Origin: Campylorhamphus procurvoides
Lineage: Eukaryota > Chordata > Aves > Passeriformes > Dendrocolaptidae
Length of the DNA: 64,000 bases
Direction of reading: 5' to 3'
NCBI GenBank assembly: GCA_013396655.1
Contig: WBMV01004154.1
Location: 460,045 to 524,044 of the forward strand
How positions within the stretch are numbered: the first letter of the stretch is position 1; the number at the start of each line of letters is the position of its first letter. Shown in pieces: positions 39,450-52,545 of this stretch. The position numbers were made by a program, and so were the translations under genes. Under the pieces are notes generated by a model. The model ran no database searches and had not been told where the DNA came from. It saw only the letters and a program-made list of their open reading frames with translations.

Positions 39450-39883
39450 TAAAGAATAGTTTTGGTAAGAAGGACCTTAAAAGCCGTCTATTTCCAAGCT
39501 CCCTGCCATGAGGAGGGACACCTTCCACTATCCCAGGTTGCTCATAGCCCCATCCAACATGGCCTTGAACATATTCAGGGATGGGACAGCCACAGCTTGC
39601 CTGGGAAACTTGTTCGAGTGCCTCACCACCCTTAGAGTAAAAAACTCTTCCTAACACCTAATCTAAATCTCTCATGTTTTAGCAGAGATAGTAGTTTTAA
39701 AACCATTACCCCTTGTTCTGTCACTATCTGCCAGTGTAAAAAGTCACTCTCCCTCTTTTATAAGCCCCCTTCAAGTACTGGAAGAACACAGTGAAGTCTC
39801 CTCAAAACCTTTTCTTCAGCTGAACAACCACAACTCTCTCAGTCCATCTCCATTGAAGTTCTCCAGCTCGTTGATAGTTCTCT
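39450..39883 (-). mobile_element. CR1 LINE 3' fragment
   Basis: Minus-strand CR1, about 430 bp. + strand words in order: AAGAAGGACCTTAAAAGCCG, GGGACACCTTCCACTATCCC, AGGTTGCTCATAGCCCCATC, GAACATATTCAGGGATGGGA, CAGTG-like TCGAGTGCCTCACCACCCTT, TTCCTAACACCTAATCTAAA, CCCCTTGTTCTGTCACTATC and CAACCACAACTCTCTCAGTC. The order matches the CR1 3' UTR read in reverse. It is older and more diverged than the copy at 61999-62375. Confidence 0.92.
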
Positions 39884-42800
39884 GATTTGTTATTAACTTC
39901 CTTCTGTGTTGCAGAGGTGAGCTCTTGGATCATGATCCCAACCTTCTCTGAGGTATGAGAGTCTGAGGACATGGATTTTAGTCTGATCTGTGAGTGTTAA
40001 GTCACTGAGTGTCTGCTTCAACACCCATCCGTCACTGCTAAAACTTTCAGTGACATCAGTGGCCCAAGACTGGGGTCTTCAAGTGCAAATTTTAAGGAAT
40101 GAATCAGTGCACACTCCTATAAAGGTTCCTGCTGGAAATGACTTGATTAAAAATAACACACTTAGGAGAGGTGTTTCAGCTCCAGCCAGACCTCATTAAC
40201 AGAATCACTCTTGATGTTCTCCTTGGCAAGCCTGGCGTTAGGTCTGCTTCAAACTTGTTTATGAGGTTGTTTGAGGTTTGTGCAGCACACAAGATCTACA
40301 GTTGGAAAAGTGTCACTGCATGAGGCTGTAATCCTCGCTGTGGTCAACGTGTTGAGAGTTTTATATTTCCTGACCGCAGGATCTTTCCATAAAGTAGAGG
40401 GGGGGAGGGAGATTATTGTGATTAACCAGCTGGTTTATTAAAACTTCTGGAAGCCATGGTGAAGCTTTAATGAGATTATTGTGTCCATAAACTGCAAAGT
40501 TTCTTCTGCTCTTTCTTATTATGGGGAAAAGAGAGGAACTGGCCAGGCCTTTCTCAGGCCACGTGAAAGGTTATTAGAGATCATAACTCTGAGTGTGAAT
40601 GGTGGCAGTGAGAAAGGGAGAGGCTTTCCTGATGTACTCACCAGCTGAAAATTCGTGAGGTGTTTTTTCCTTTCCCCATGGTCTCTGGAGGTGTAAACTG
40701 CAGCAGGAGCTTTAGGCAGCCACACTAGAAACAGGGACAGGAATCCCTCCTTCCCTCAAATCAATCTGGTTAGCCTGTAGGATGAAACACGAGCAAGTTT
40801 TTCACAGGCTGGCCATGATCTGTGGTTTGAAACAATGTATTGCATTTATAGATCCTGGCTTGGCAGAGTCCTTGAGCACCTATGCAAGACCACATGTGTG
40901 ACTTCAGCCTGATCAGGCTGTGTCCCTGGTCAAAGGCACACCAGGTTCCCTTTCCATTCTGTGAGACCAACGAAGCGGCAGTTTCACATGATAACAATGA
41001 AATCTAACATCTTTATAGAGCAACATCTTTTTGTTTTGCTTTCTAACATCAACTAACTCATTACTCTGCCAGGCAGCAGAATAACATGATGGAGTGCACA
41101 AGGAAGAGGTTAAATATGACTTACCTGGATCTGAGAAAAGCGCGGTAACATCAGCTGTAAGAATTTCTTGGCCTTTCCACCTTGAGTCCTCCATTCTTAC
41201 TACTAAATTGAAATGAAATGTGAAAAAATAATCCTAGCAATTTCATAATCTTCTCACTGCTTGTTAATTATGTTATTCTAGATCTTAATTTCCTCATTTT
41301 CATTGCTTTTCCTTGTTTTTTTACCCTCTTTAATTTTTTCTTTGCTTTCACAGTCTATTAAAAAAACACCAAAAAAAAAAAAAAAAAAAAAGCAGGATGG
41401 CATTTAGCCAAATGTCATTTTGTTTGAAGATGTGGAAAAGGCACGGGAAAAGCTTCACAAGAAAGAAGAAAAATATGCCAGGTTGTGTCCATTCTGGTGA
41501 GCCTGTCTGGACATCAGAAACAGAAAATTAAAATAAAAGACCCAAACAGTAGGAAACTCAAATATTTGTAACATAAGGAGTTATAAGTCCATCCTCTGCA
41601 GCAGACAGCTTGGAGTTATCAGACCCCACTTCCTTGGCATCTAGCCCAAATGGCACAATCGAGTCATATCAGTATCCATATGGGGCAGATTATTCTTCAT
41701 TTGGGTGACTTTGATGCAAAAATAGACAATATCACACCTTCTGGTGTCAGGCTGCAGTAGACAGTGCTTCCATATCCACCTCTTTGTAATTGTACAAGTA
41801 ATTGTAATTGGTTTTTTAACAAATCAGCAAGGAAGGTGGTGAGATCCTTCAGTAGATACCCTCGGTACATCCCAAGGTGCTACAGGTCCAAGGAGCCATG
41901 CTAATAATTTTAAAGCCCTGATTAAACATTTCTAAAAGAAACTAGTGTGTGGTCTGTTTTATAATGAGTGCAATAAAAATTACTGGACACAATTTATCTT
42001 TAACAAATGCAAAGCCAGAGGAGAATCCTATTTTTTAGTTGTTACTGTAGCGAATATTTACATTTTTCTTTTTCTTTTAGGCATCAGCTCAACAATTTCT
42101 GTTTATTTGTTGCATAAATGAAGGGAAAAGGATGTTGTTAAATGAATAAGCCATTTAAATACAGGCATTATAAAAACACAGGGTTGGCTATTAAAGTAGT
42201 TATGAAGTCTGATTCAGCTTGCATTTCAATCAGGAGCAAAATTATAATTGATTCTGTAGAAACAGGGCCTGGCCTTAATTTCTTCAGTGCTGTCCACGGT
42301 GAAGTAATTAATTCACATTTTTGTCCATTTGATGCAACACAGAATATTCCTTAAATTTTCTTAGCAAGGACCCACTCTTGCCATTTGAGATAGGTTAGAA
42401 CAGGATCTCCATCAAGGATGTGATTTTACTATTCTTGTGTGATTAGCTTTCCTTGTAGTATATACATGGAAATAAGAGGAAATTGTGGAAGTAACCAAGC
42501 CAAATTCTGATGACAACCACACAGGGCCAATTTATTAGTAGGGTGAAACACCACCAATGTAGGCAGGGCTGGAAACACTCAGAGGTGCATTTTCTGTGGT
42601 CAAGGAAGGCTGAAGGGCAGCAGCCTTTTATCCTCCCTGCTTTGGTGGATACAAACTTCAGCATCCTCAACCTATTTCAGGAAGGAACCTACTTAGTTGT
42701 ACACTGTGCACTAACCAAGAAACTACAGACTTTCTCTACCTCTTATCCAACTAAATCTAGAGCTTCAGTTTATTTCAAACACTCTGGGAGTGGGAAGTGA

Positions 42801-42993
42801 GTGGTTTGACTGTCAAGCAGTAGTGAAATGGTACTTCTAGACTGGAAATCTTGTACAGAAAGAGGCGATCATTTGTAACATTTGGGTTGGCCTTGAGTGA
42901 AACTGAAGGTTAAATTTGCTCATCCTTTGGCACTGAATCTCCATGGAAAGCTGGGCCCATGTGCTTGAATGCCTGTGATATATGAACACATAG
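39884..42993. other. Intergenic sequence, nothing recognised
   Basis: About 3.1 kb with no gene or recognised transposon. It includes a poly(A) run of about 22 (41369-41391), which could be a retrotransposon tail, but no element body could be identified beside it. The open frames have no recognisable domains. Confidence 0.6.
41369..41391 (+). repeat. Poly(A) run
   Basis: About 22 consecutive A preceded by AAAAAACACC. No target-site duplication is obvious. Confidence 0.9.
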
Positions 42994-42994
42994 T

Positions 42995-43342
42995 CATTGA
43001 ATCATAGGATTCATAGGTTTGGGTAGGAAGAGACCTCAAAGACCATCCAGTTCCATTCCTTCTGCCATGGCTAGGAACACCTTCCACTAGATCACGTTGC
43101 TCCAAACCCCAATCAACCTGGCCTTGAGCATTTCCAGGGATGGGGCATCCAAAGCTTCCCTGGACAAGCCTCATAGGGAAGAATTTCTCCAAAATATCTA
43201 ATCTAACCTTGCCCTCTGACAGTGCGAAGCCCTTCCCCCTTGGCCTGTCATTCCAGACCCTTGTCCAGGGTCCCTATCCAGCTCTCTTGGGGCCCTTTTA
43301 GTCACTGGAAGGTGTTCTAAGTTCTCCCCAGAGACCTTATAA
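42995..43342 (-). mobile_element. CR1 LINE 3' fragment
   Basis: Minus-strand CR1 of about 350 bp. It starts at its 3' tail (GAATCATAGGATTCATAGG), then has AAGAGACCTCAAAGACCATC, CACCTTCCACTAGATCACGT, CAACCTGGCCTTGAGCATTT, CCAGGGATGGGGCATCCA, AATTTCTCCAAAATATCTAA and TCACTGGAAGGTGTTCTAAG. The duplicated tail octamer is typical of CR1. Confidence 0.93.
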
Positions 43343-43646
43343 GTGGTATTTAAGTAGTTTTCATTGGAGCCATCAGAAAGGCAGAGAGGAGAGAAAACAT
43401 TGTGTGCTTGTGGCAGCTCTACTTCAACCTGCTGTAGACACAGCTCTGCTTTGAGACTGTTTTCCTCATCCCTGAGCCTGAGAAGGCATGAGTGGACCTT
43501 TTATACCAGGTGAGGTAGTCACTTACACTTTTGTTTGCCCAAAAGGCCAGTAACCACTTTTTCCAAGGGAACCCGGATGTTATATCCAGGGATAGGGGCT
43601 GAAAAACACACTCAATTTTTCATCTGCAAAAAGTACTGCAGAGGTT

Positions 43647-43709
43647 AGAATCATAGAATATTCTGAGTTGGAAGGGACCCACAGGCATCATCAAGTCCAA
43701 CTTCTAAGA
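43647..43709 (-). mobile_element. CR1 LINE short 3' end
   Basis: Only the 3'-most 60 bp: AGAATCATAGAATATTCTGA, GTTGGAAGGGACCCACAGG and ATCATCAAGTCCAACTTCTA. The wording differs from the other copies (ACCCACAGG), suggesting a different CR1 subfamily. Confidence 0.8.
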
Positions 43710-45366
43710 TTTATTTGTTTAAAAAGTTACCATTGGACATGTCTGGGTCATAAATGGTAAATATATCATGAAGATGGAAAAGTTCTTCTGGTGCCTCCCG
43801 CCCCATCCCCTCCCTTCCATGGCCTCCTGTGTTCACCTGTTAAAGACTTGAGCAATCTGTGTCCTACAAGCCAAAGGAAAATGGGTGCAGAGTGGAAAAT
43901 TAGTGGATTGGAAACCTTCAGGAATAAGACATGAAGTAGCAATGACCTTGAATCCTAAAGTCTGATTTTGCAGGTGAGGAAATGAGGAGTCTGAGGTGTT
44001 TTCAGAGGAAGTTTCCCAGCAGGAGTTGCAGATGCCCAGAGGTCCATCTTAATCTCACTGTATTCTGGACCCACACGATGTCAGGGTTGTCTGATATTGC
44101 AGATGTTCTGGAAAAGGTGATGTTAAAGGAAAGGCTTTTTTCCCCCTGTAGTTATCAGGCTTCCAGGGAAGTTCTGCATGTGGACACTAATTCCCTGCCA
44201 AAGGTAATTATACTGTCTCCAGATTCTTGGTGTATTTTTGGTGGGTGAATAGAGTCTGCCTCAGAGTGCCTATAACATTGCATTGTTCTATTAAATCAGT
44301 GTGGCAGCAATGGTTGTCCCACAGTAGAAAACATCTTCACAAGGTAAAGGTGTTTGGATTGGTTTGTACAGTGTCTGTGCACCCTCCAGGCAAAAAATCC
44401 CTGGTCACTCCATGGCACTGCCTGGTTTAGTCCAGCACTGTATGTCTGCATATAATACGTGTTAAAGCCCATCAGCCCCATCCCTTCCTCCATCTCTAAC
44501 AGCACAGAATTATTCCACAAGTTTCTATTTTTGCTAATTGGCAGCAGCTCTGTAATTATGAGATAACCGCTCCAAATGAAATATTTGGGATAGGTTTGAA
44601 ATATTGTCTCTTCCTGCCTGCCTGGGGGATTTATGCAAATGCAGGGAAAAAAAAAAATCTACGTTAAGTCAAAAGATTCTGTGGTCTTATCCACCTCTTC
44701 CAGGACTTTATGAGCAGGAAGGAAGGTTAGGGCAGTTTTTCATTTCCTATGTGAATGTCATAGCTTGGAACAATAATGGGGTCTGGAATTGCTCTTAATA
44801 AAAAGTATGTTGGAATTATCAGTAGAATGGAAGGGAAATGCACAAGGTGAGATAGGAGATATAAAAATAATTTTCCTGTTACAAAGTAGTTTTCTCCCTT
44901 TAAATGGCATGAAGGGCTAATCTGTTTAGTATCCAAGCAAGCTATTTATCTGGTAATTTATTTTCCTGCAAAGAAGTCCATCTGATATTACTAGAATACA
45001 AACAGACTATGTATGTATTGTCTGCTTTTTTTTTTTTTTCTTCTGGTTTCAAATGATGAAAAAAGCTGATTGTTTCAACTCTGCATCTGAGAGCCACTAT
45101 CTGTACATCAGAAGCACAGGCTATAGATTAGGACATTTATAAGACTCATCAGAGAAGAGTTTAATTTTAAGTGTGAACTTTAAAAGCCTCAGCTGACTAA
45201 GTTTGGAAGAAAAGATGACACAGGTTCAAGGGTTAACACGGCTTAAGTATCCCAGGACAAGCTAAGTACAGCACCTGGGAGAAGGTGGCTTAAAAATTCC
45301 CTTAAGAATATAAAATAAATAATAATTTGGTAAAGCTCTTTATTTCTATCAGTTCCCCCTGGTCTG
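43710..45366. other. Intergenic sequence, nothing recognised
   Basis: I see no gene, RNA gene or transposon. A T run of about 15 lies at 45027-45041. The open frame at 43982-44248 has no recognisable domain. Confidence 0.6.
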
Positions 45367-45465
45367 AGTAACTTGGCTTAGTGGAAGACATCCCTACCCA
45401 TGGCAAAGGGATTGGAATAGATGGTCTTTAATGTCCCTTCCAACTCAAACTATTCCACAGTTTTA
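45367..45465 (+). mobile_element. CR1 LINE 3' end
   Basis: Plus-strand CR1 terminus. AGTAACTTGGCTTAGTGGAA, GACATCCCTACCCATGGCAA, AGGGATTGGAATAGATGGTC and TTTAATGTCCCTTCCAACTC lead to a decayed tail ATTCCACAGTTTTATAA. Confidence 0.88.
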
Positions 45466-48400
45466 TAAATAGTTAATACAAAAGTATACAATGCCTGGAA
45501 TTCTGTGCAGAAACTTGGAGACTGTCATATTTCCATGTTCATAGGAAAACAAACAAACTGCATGAAGTGCATGCATGCTTCATTACATATGCCTATATTG
45601 TTAGTTCATGTGTACAGTATGCCTATTCATATACATACACATATACAGGTGTTTGAACAGGGGAAGTGGAGAATGACAATGAATTGTTGTTGGAGAAGAG
45701 ATACACTAGAAATCAAAACATGCTTCTGGGAAGCATAAATATGAAAGAGTAGTATTTGTTACTGCAACAACATTCAAGAGATTTCTAAAGAGATACTGAA
45801 TATCTGGGGGGTAGATTAGGCTCATGTAATGTTATATGTCTAGACGGTGGGTACCTAATCAAAGCTGGGTGTCTCAGATGTTGATCATCTCTCAATAGTC
45901 AATGGGAGCAGACAGGACCCTCCAGAGAGCAGTTCATATCACACTGGGATGGATTAGGCTGTTTCTAGAGGTTTGTGTCTTTCTTCACTGACTCTTAGAA
46001 GAACTAGTTAAATAGTGTAGACAGACATCTAACTTTCTTATGGTTAAAGTTAGGAGAGGTGAATTCACTCTTCCTGTGCTTGCAGGTTAACGCCTCCAAT
46101 CTGAATAAACTGCTGCAGTGTTTGAGATGTGTTAGGTCAGATTGCTAACCTTTGCAGCTTCGAGCTTTTGTACACCTGCAATCTGTAAGCATTAACTATA
46201 TTCTCTGTCACCTGTCCCTTTGCTGCCTTTATTAGTTCAAATTCATGGAGCATGAGTCCACATTCCCACCACTTGGATAACACCTAAATCCTATGCCTAC
46301 ACTTAATTTTAATCTGATAGCACAGAAGCTCGAGTTGAGAGGTCAAATGTAGGTTATTTTGTCCCACCTCTGGACCTTGCACTCACAATTGTAGCTAAGA
46401 CTGTATAGCTCCTACCACCTGCCTATCTCTCATTTTTCTCTAAATGATAACTGGAATTGTGCAAATGTCTTCTGAGTCAAGTGTTGTAGTGCCTGATTCA
46501 CAGTGTCAGGTCCCCAAAAGCCAGATTTGCATAGCCTGTTCCTAACTCTGCAGAGTGAGTTCAGCAAAAACATCATGGCCCTGAGGAACATATTGATTGA
46601 CTTGTCCAGAAGGCGTCTTCCACATCAAAATTTATTCTATAGCATGAGATTTGGTGCAAAGGATGTAAAGGAAGGAAACAGGGACTTATCTTGCATTCCT
46701 AACACCAGGCATAGGCTGTTCTACAGGGAGGAATGCAAAATTTATGGGACCGGGGGAAAAAAGAGGGAAAACAGCTTTGCAGCTGGCTCGTGGGCTGGAA
46801 TGGAGCACTCCTGCTCCTGTCATCATATGTACACTGTGCACTGAGAAGTCATGGAGTAAAACATGTGCAGAGTCCCTGGAGAGCTCTGTAGCAGTCCTGC
46901 TGGTGTCAGCTGACTCATCAGGTAGCCTAAATGTCATCATTTGGGTTATTCCATCAAGTGAGTACCTGCTGCTTTCTGTGATGCTTATTTTGGGTGTTTG
47001 TAGTAAATGATCTGGATAACACTCTAAGATCTCAATCCAAGTACAGAGGAGCACAGACTCCACCAAATCTTTATGGATGTGGAGCTAAGAGCTTCATCCT
47101 TTTTAACAGCAGAATAATTAGGACACTTAAAACTTACCTAAACTTTGTTTATTCACTGGTAGGACACCAATGCAAGCAAGGTCTGAAAGAGTAAAAAAAT
47201 CTGATTTCAAGCTCCACTAAGACTTTGTGATAATTCCCATGCAAATCATCCAGGATACCTTGCTTCTAACAGGCTTTTGCTGAAGCTGTAACATTCTGCA
47301 GTGCGTTTCTCCCAGGCCTTGGGTTTTCTGGCAGTGCACACATGCTCACTGTTAATGAAAGCAAATGGCTACAGGGGATTCCAAGTCTTAAATTTAATAA
47401 CGGGTCAGAGTTAAAGCAAACAGTAATTTTGCACCAGTGTGAAGGGCTCTGCAGTGGACATGCCAATGGTGAGCTGCAGCTGAGCCCAGAGCTGGGCATC
47501 ATCTGATCGGTACCTGTAAAGGCAGAGAAGGGAAGACAGATTTTCTTCTGGCCCTCTTCTCTTCCTCCTCTCAACCTCTCCCACTTTGCACCTGTGAAAT
47601 CTCAGACTTCTTTCCCCCCCTTTTTTTTTTTATTTTTTTTTCCTCTTCAACTCTCCAGCTGCTGCTGAAAAGGGAATTTCCAAAGCATCCAGGATCCCAA
47701 GAGCACCGTGCTAGGAATAAATAGCACAAAGACAAGTCATTCCATGGCAAATACCACTCAGTAGGAAGCAGGAAAGCTGAGGCAGTAAGTATGCCAGTAA
47801 TTCTAATCAATATGCCCTCTTTGCATGTCAGCCTACAAATGCAGAACAAAGTTGGTTAAAATGCACATCCTGGGACGTTTTAACATCTGGAACTTTTTAT
47901 GTATTCATGAAGATTGTGAGTCAGATTCAAAAAGCTGTTTAAACAAGTGTGTTGATACACATAAGGTTTACTGTATATATAGAAAAAAAGCAGCATTGTT
48001 AACATGTTTTTTTGTATCCCTGCCAACCTCCTGCCAACTGGGGATGGAGTGTAGGTTGTTGGCATGGATTCCTAAAGCTCTCATTGGAATGGAAACTTCC
48101 CAGTGCTGGTTCAAAGGTTAGCTGGTTGTTTGATTTAAGCCAAAGAGCCTCAGAAAACAGGGGTTTATTTTTTCACTGAAATGAAGTTTATGTTGGTAAT
48201 TCTCACATTTGTTTTTGGTTGTTACTAGAGATGTTTATTTGGGCTTGAAACAAGTGGTCTGGTCGACTTGGTACTAAAAGAGACTGATTTAATTTGGGTA
48301 AGACTTGCATTATAGCGGTAGCTGATTGTTTATGAAGGGATTAAGCTTGCTTCATGCTGGTTGTGTATAGATTAGACTTCTAGTCCTGGTTAATCAACTG

Positions 48401-49893
48401 GCAACCTGCTTTAGGAGCAAATGAATCACTGTCTGGAGGTCCCTACCTCTTTTATGTTGAATCCATACACAGAAACTGGAAGGCTGGTTTGGTTCAAGTG
48501 CCTAACACTGTAATTAGTGCCACTCTTAATAGGTGTTAGAGAGATGAGCTTCTTTGTGCTTCAGAGATATAAACACTTCAAATCCATTGAATAATCTCCA
48601 GTCACTTAAGAAATGAAATTTAAATTTGTCTCCAAATTCCTTTTGGCTTTAATAAAGGAGAGTGAAATATCTATTTATTTTAAAACCATGTTATTGGGGT
48701 GTGAAGTTGCTCTTCATTTGATGAACCCTTCCATTAGCAGTCTCAGATATCCACAGGTCAAATGAGTTGAGATGAAAAACTGTAGCCTGAGCCCTGTGGT
48801 GTACTATGGAAGTGTCTTCTTGGGGGTAAAGCAGGAGGCAAAAAGATTCAATTTTTCCACCCACTTGGTCACTAACCATAAGGGACTCTGGGCCTCAGGG
48901 AACTCATCAGGTAGTTTTACATCCAAGAGAATGAGTTTGAACTATAATTAATAAATTAATCACTATAAAGCACCCTGAGATTTTGCAAGAGTTAGAGGCA
49001 AAAATGCTAATACTCAGGTATATGCCAACCATAAAGATTGTGCACACGTAGAAAGAAATAATATTTTAGGAATATGTTTACAATCTCCTCATTTAATATC
49101 CATTAGGTTTGACTGCACTTACTTAAAAACATCTTTAGTCAAAATTTTACATTCTGTTAGCTCCTTGAAGACTCATAAAACTTAAAATGTAAGTAATTCA
49201 TTCTTAAATTTGTTATTTTTTTTTCTTAAAAAAGTAGTTTTCCATGAAGAAAAATCTTATTGCAAATATTCTGTCAGAAGATGCTTGGAACCAGCTCTCT
49301 GGTTACAGTTTAAAGTGTTAAATTATGCCTCAATGTTTTTTAAGGGGGAATTTACATGTCTATAGGTTAAAAGTCTAAATTTAAGGAGGTTGCTATGGAT
49401 TCCCTTTGTATGCAGTGAAGAAGACAGGTAATTCCTGACATAAATAGACCTAAAATAAGAATTTAACATAGGTGAGATGAAAGGCTTGCTGAGGGAGTAT
49501 TTTTCTCTCTTAGGAAACTTGCAGTTACAATTGCAGGTGATCACTATATCTCTAAGTGCATTAGTATAACTAAAATCATAAAGACTTTAACCACACTCAG
49601 GTGGAATGAATCCCACCTAAGGTTTCCATTTTTTAAAAAATGAGACAATACAATGGATTTCTCTACTTGATCATGTTTGATTCACAATAGTTGCATGTCT
49701 TCTCACCACATAAGCTGAACAATCTTCAGTGGAGTTATTTTCACAACTGGATGAGGTCAATGAGACAATTAAATTCCATGGAAATTAAAGTCTATTAAGA
49801 ATTCAGGTCCAACATTCAATTTGATATCGTAAAGAAAGGCAATGATACAGGAAAGGAATGGATTTTGGTCTGTACCTAACTCCACACACATCC
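45466..49893. other. Intergenic sequence, nothing recognised
   Basis: About 4.4 kb. The only notable compositional features are a pyrimidine-rich patch with T runs at 47560-47650 and general A/T richness at 48900-49320. Open frames (46503-46844 and others) carry no recognisable domain and are not supported as genes. Confidence 0.6.
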
Positions 49894-50012
49894 CATCCCC
49901 AGAAGTGTTTAAGGCCAGGTTGGATGGGGCTTTGAGTGGGAAAGGACTTTGAAGGTCACCTAGTTTCAACCCTTCTCCCACAGACAGGGACACCTTCTAC
50001 TAGAGCAGGTTT
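49894..50012. mobile_element. CR1 LINE 3' fragment with internal inversion
   Basis: Left part (49894-49936) is plus-strand CR1: CATCCCCAGAAGTGTTTAAG then GCCAGGTTGGATGGGGCTTT GAG. The next block (49937-50012) is minus-strand CR1: AAGGACTTTGAAGGTCACCT, AGTTTCAACCC, CAGGGACACCTTCTACTAGA, GCAGG. Read in reverse complement, this block is exactly the CR1 segment expected to follow the left part. So the copy looks like one plus-strand CR1 whose last 75 bp or so was inverted in place; the final tail is missing. Confidence 0.75.
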
Positions 50013-52356
50013 AACCTTCAGCTGGGCAGTTAAAATCAAAGTGCATTGGTGGCTTGAGTTAGTGACTTATGTGTTGGTCCTGATCCCTTTGAGATGCTCC
50101 AGGATATTTCCAATGACTATGGAGCTGTTTGATGTGGCACAAAAAGTATTATAAACAGAACTCTTTGAGCAGAGACTGCATACACCTGTTTGTTGAAGTC
50201 TTGGACTTGAATTGTGCAAAAAAGGTTGATATTTCTGTGAGAAGATCATCTCTTCAGAGATTTCTTTAACATCTGCTTCTCATCCCATCACAAATGCTGC
50301 CCATCTTTGGGATGCTTTGGCATTTCCACTTCCAGTCTCAGCTTGCAACCAGCAGTAAAAGAACAGAGGAACTTGATGAAGTCTGGTTTGCGTTTAGGTG
50401 TAAAACTGACTGAAGCTCATCTGCTTTCTATCTTGTATGAATTGCTGGCTAGTCCTTCTCAGTCAAGATGTTCAAGTGAAGATTATTACATTTTTAAGGA
50501 GATTGTGTTGGGGCCTAGAATAGGGGCTCGGTTAAAAGAATCAGGAGATCCTTCTCCCTGTGTCTCCTCTATAAATCTCTCATTATCAAAATAATGTCTC
50601 ATTTGTGGTCTTGGATGGCTCTGCCTTGAATGAGTCATATTTCTTTTGATACAGATGATTCATATCACTTCTTGTGCAGCCCAGGCTTGATCTACAGAAA
50701 AGCTTTGCAGCAGAAAAGCTATAGCAAACAGGCTCTGCACATGCTCCAAGTTTCTGGTAATCAGCCTTTATTTAATTAAGCTTCATATCTGTCTTGTGAG
50801 GTAATTATTATTATTTTACAAGTTGTACTTTATTGTAAAAAGAAAAAAAAACCCTAGATATTAGGAGATGAATTAAAGCGATGGGAGGTGTTATTGTAAA
50901 GATCTGGATTCAGAAGTGTCTGCCTTGCTATTGCTTCTAACCAGACAATGCCTAATGTAAATTTTAGATACAAATTCAACACAGCCAACAAGTGTCTTTA
51001 TTCAGCTCCTATTGCACACCATGTTCTTATTCAAGGGTGACAGATTTCTGTGGCCTTGGTTTTAGTGATGGAAGAGTCTGTATGTGCCTTTTCCAAGGGA
51101 TAACCATCAGGAAGCTGAAATATGTGCCTTGGTGAGGTATTACAACTAGACACAGCGAATTCTGGATTTGTGTTTTTAGCCTCCAGTCCCCTTCTATCAA
51201 ACTGCATGGCCATGGTTTCTTAGGCTGCTTCCTTCAAAAGATAATAATCCCTCTCCATGTCTGTCAGTGAACAGGATTATCCAACATTTGAACTGGGAAG
51301 AAAGGTATGTTTTTCAATTTAGACTTCATGGTTTCTGTACTTTTCCTGCACACAGCTAAGACAGAGCATGGCTTCTCCATGTGGAGAAGCTACCAATAGT
51401 GTAATTTAACTGGATTCAGCCTCCAAGAGCTGTAAATGTACTTAAGGTGGAAGAAGTTGTAAATGAAACCCAGATGAAGCCATGTGTAGTTAAGTAGTGA
51501 TTTGAGACAGTTTGCCAATTGTGACCCTCTTTGGTTCTGCTTCAGCAGCATGATCCTCACATCTGAACCTGGCAAATGAAGATATGTGTTCTCTTGGTCT
51601 TTTTGTTTCACTTTGGACATGAAATCAAACACTGAAAACAGTTTTACCTTAAGAAACTACCAAATGATACAAAAAGAAGTAATAATGTGTTAATTGCATC
51701 TCATGTGTAAAAATAGTTGAAATCATAAGCACCTGTGAAAGTCCTACACCTTCCACCTTCCCTCATTAATAAAAAATGTATTTTTGGTTTTTACTCCACA
51801 TGGTTTTTTACATCACTAAAACAAAAATAAATTAGCCTGCAAAGTCTAACAGTATTGGGTTCCTTAATAATAGCCTTGTTGCACCAGCAGATATGATCCA
51901 ATATTAGATTTCATCCTACTTACTCCAGGTTCATTATGAAGACACTTTAAAAAATAAAGGCAGAAAATAAATCAGTTTCAAATAAGAACATAAATAACAT
52001 ACCTAAGTGATGTGTTCATAATACCACAGAAGGAAAAAATAGCTTATTGAAAAACAAGCTGCCCTGTCTATTCAGACACCCAAGCTGGTTGGATCTATGG
52101 TTATTTTCCAGAAAGAACTTAGAAAAGATGTGCAATCTTCCCATACCAGTGTTTCCATCTATGTATAAATGGGCATTTGGAAATAAATGAATGATGAGAT
52201 GATATATCACACATCATCTCTATCAAATATAAAAAGGCTAACCAAGTAATTCAAACCAATATTTGCTAATGCAGCTGCAGTAACAACTCCCAAGCCCTCT
52301 ATTTCACATGGGGCCTCTGTTCTGAAATGTTACATTTAACGCAGTGCATTGTTAGC
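50013..52356. other. Intergenic sequence, nothing recognised
   Basis: About 2.3 kb of A/T-rich sequence with no gene, RNA gene or recognised transposon. Confidence 0.6.
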
Positions 52357-52545
52357 TCATAGAAACATAGAGTTGTTTAGTTTGGAAAAGCCTTCCAGAC
52401 CACTGAGTCCAATGTTTTCCCCATCACTGGTAAATTCACCACTAATCCATGTCCCCAAGTGCCACATCTACACATCCTTTAAGTCCCTTCAGGAATGGTG
52501 TCTATACCACTGCCCCGGGCAGGGCTTGAATAATTTTCATATTAC
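52357..52545 (-). mobile_element. CR1 LINE 3' fragment, different subfamily
   Basis: + strand words: CATAGAAACATAGAGTTGTT, TAGTTTGGAAAAGCCTTCCA, ACTGAGTCCAATG, CACCACTAATCCATGTCCCC, AAGTGCCACATCTACACATC, CAGGAATGGTGTCTATACCA and CTGCCCCGGGCAGGGCTTGA. This is the reverse complement of the CR1 subfamily whose 3' end carries the words TAGTGGTGGACTTGG and GTGGCGCTTAGGGACATGG. The element runs on the minus strand and is moderately diverged. Confidence 0.85.
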
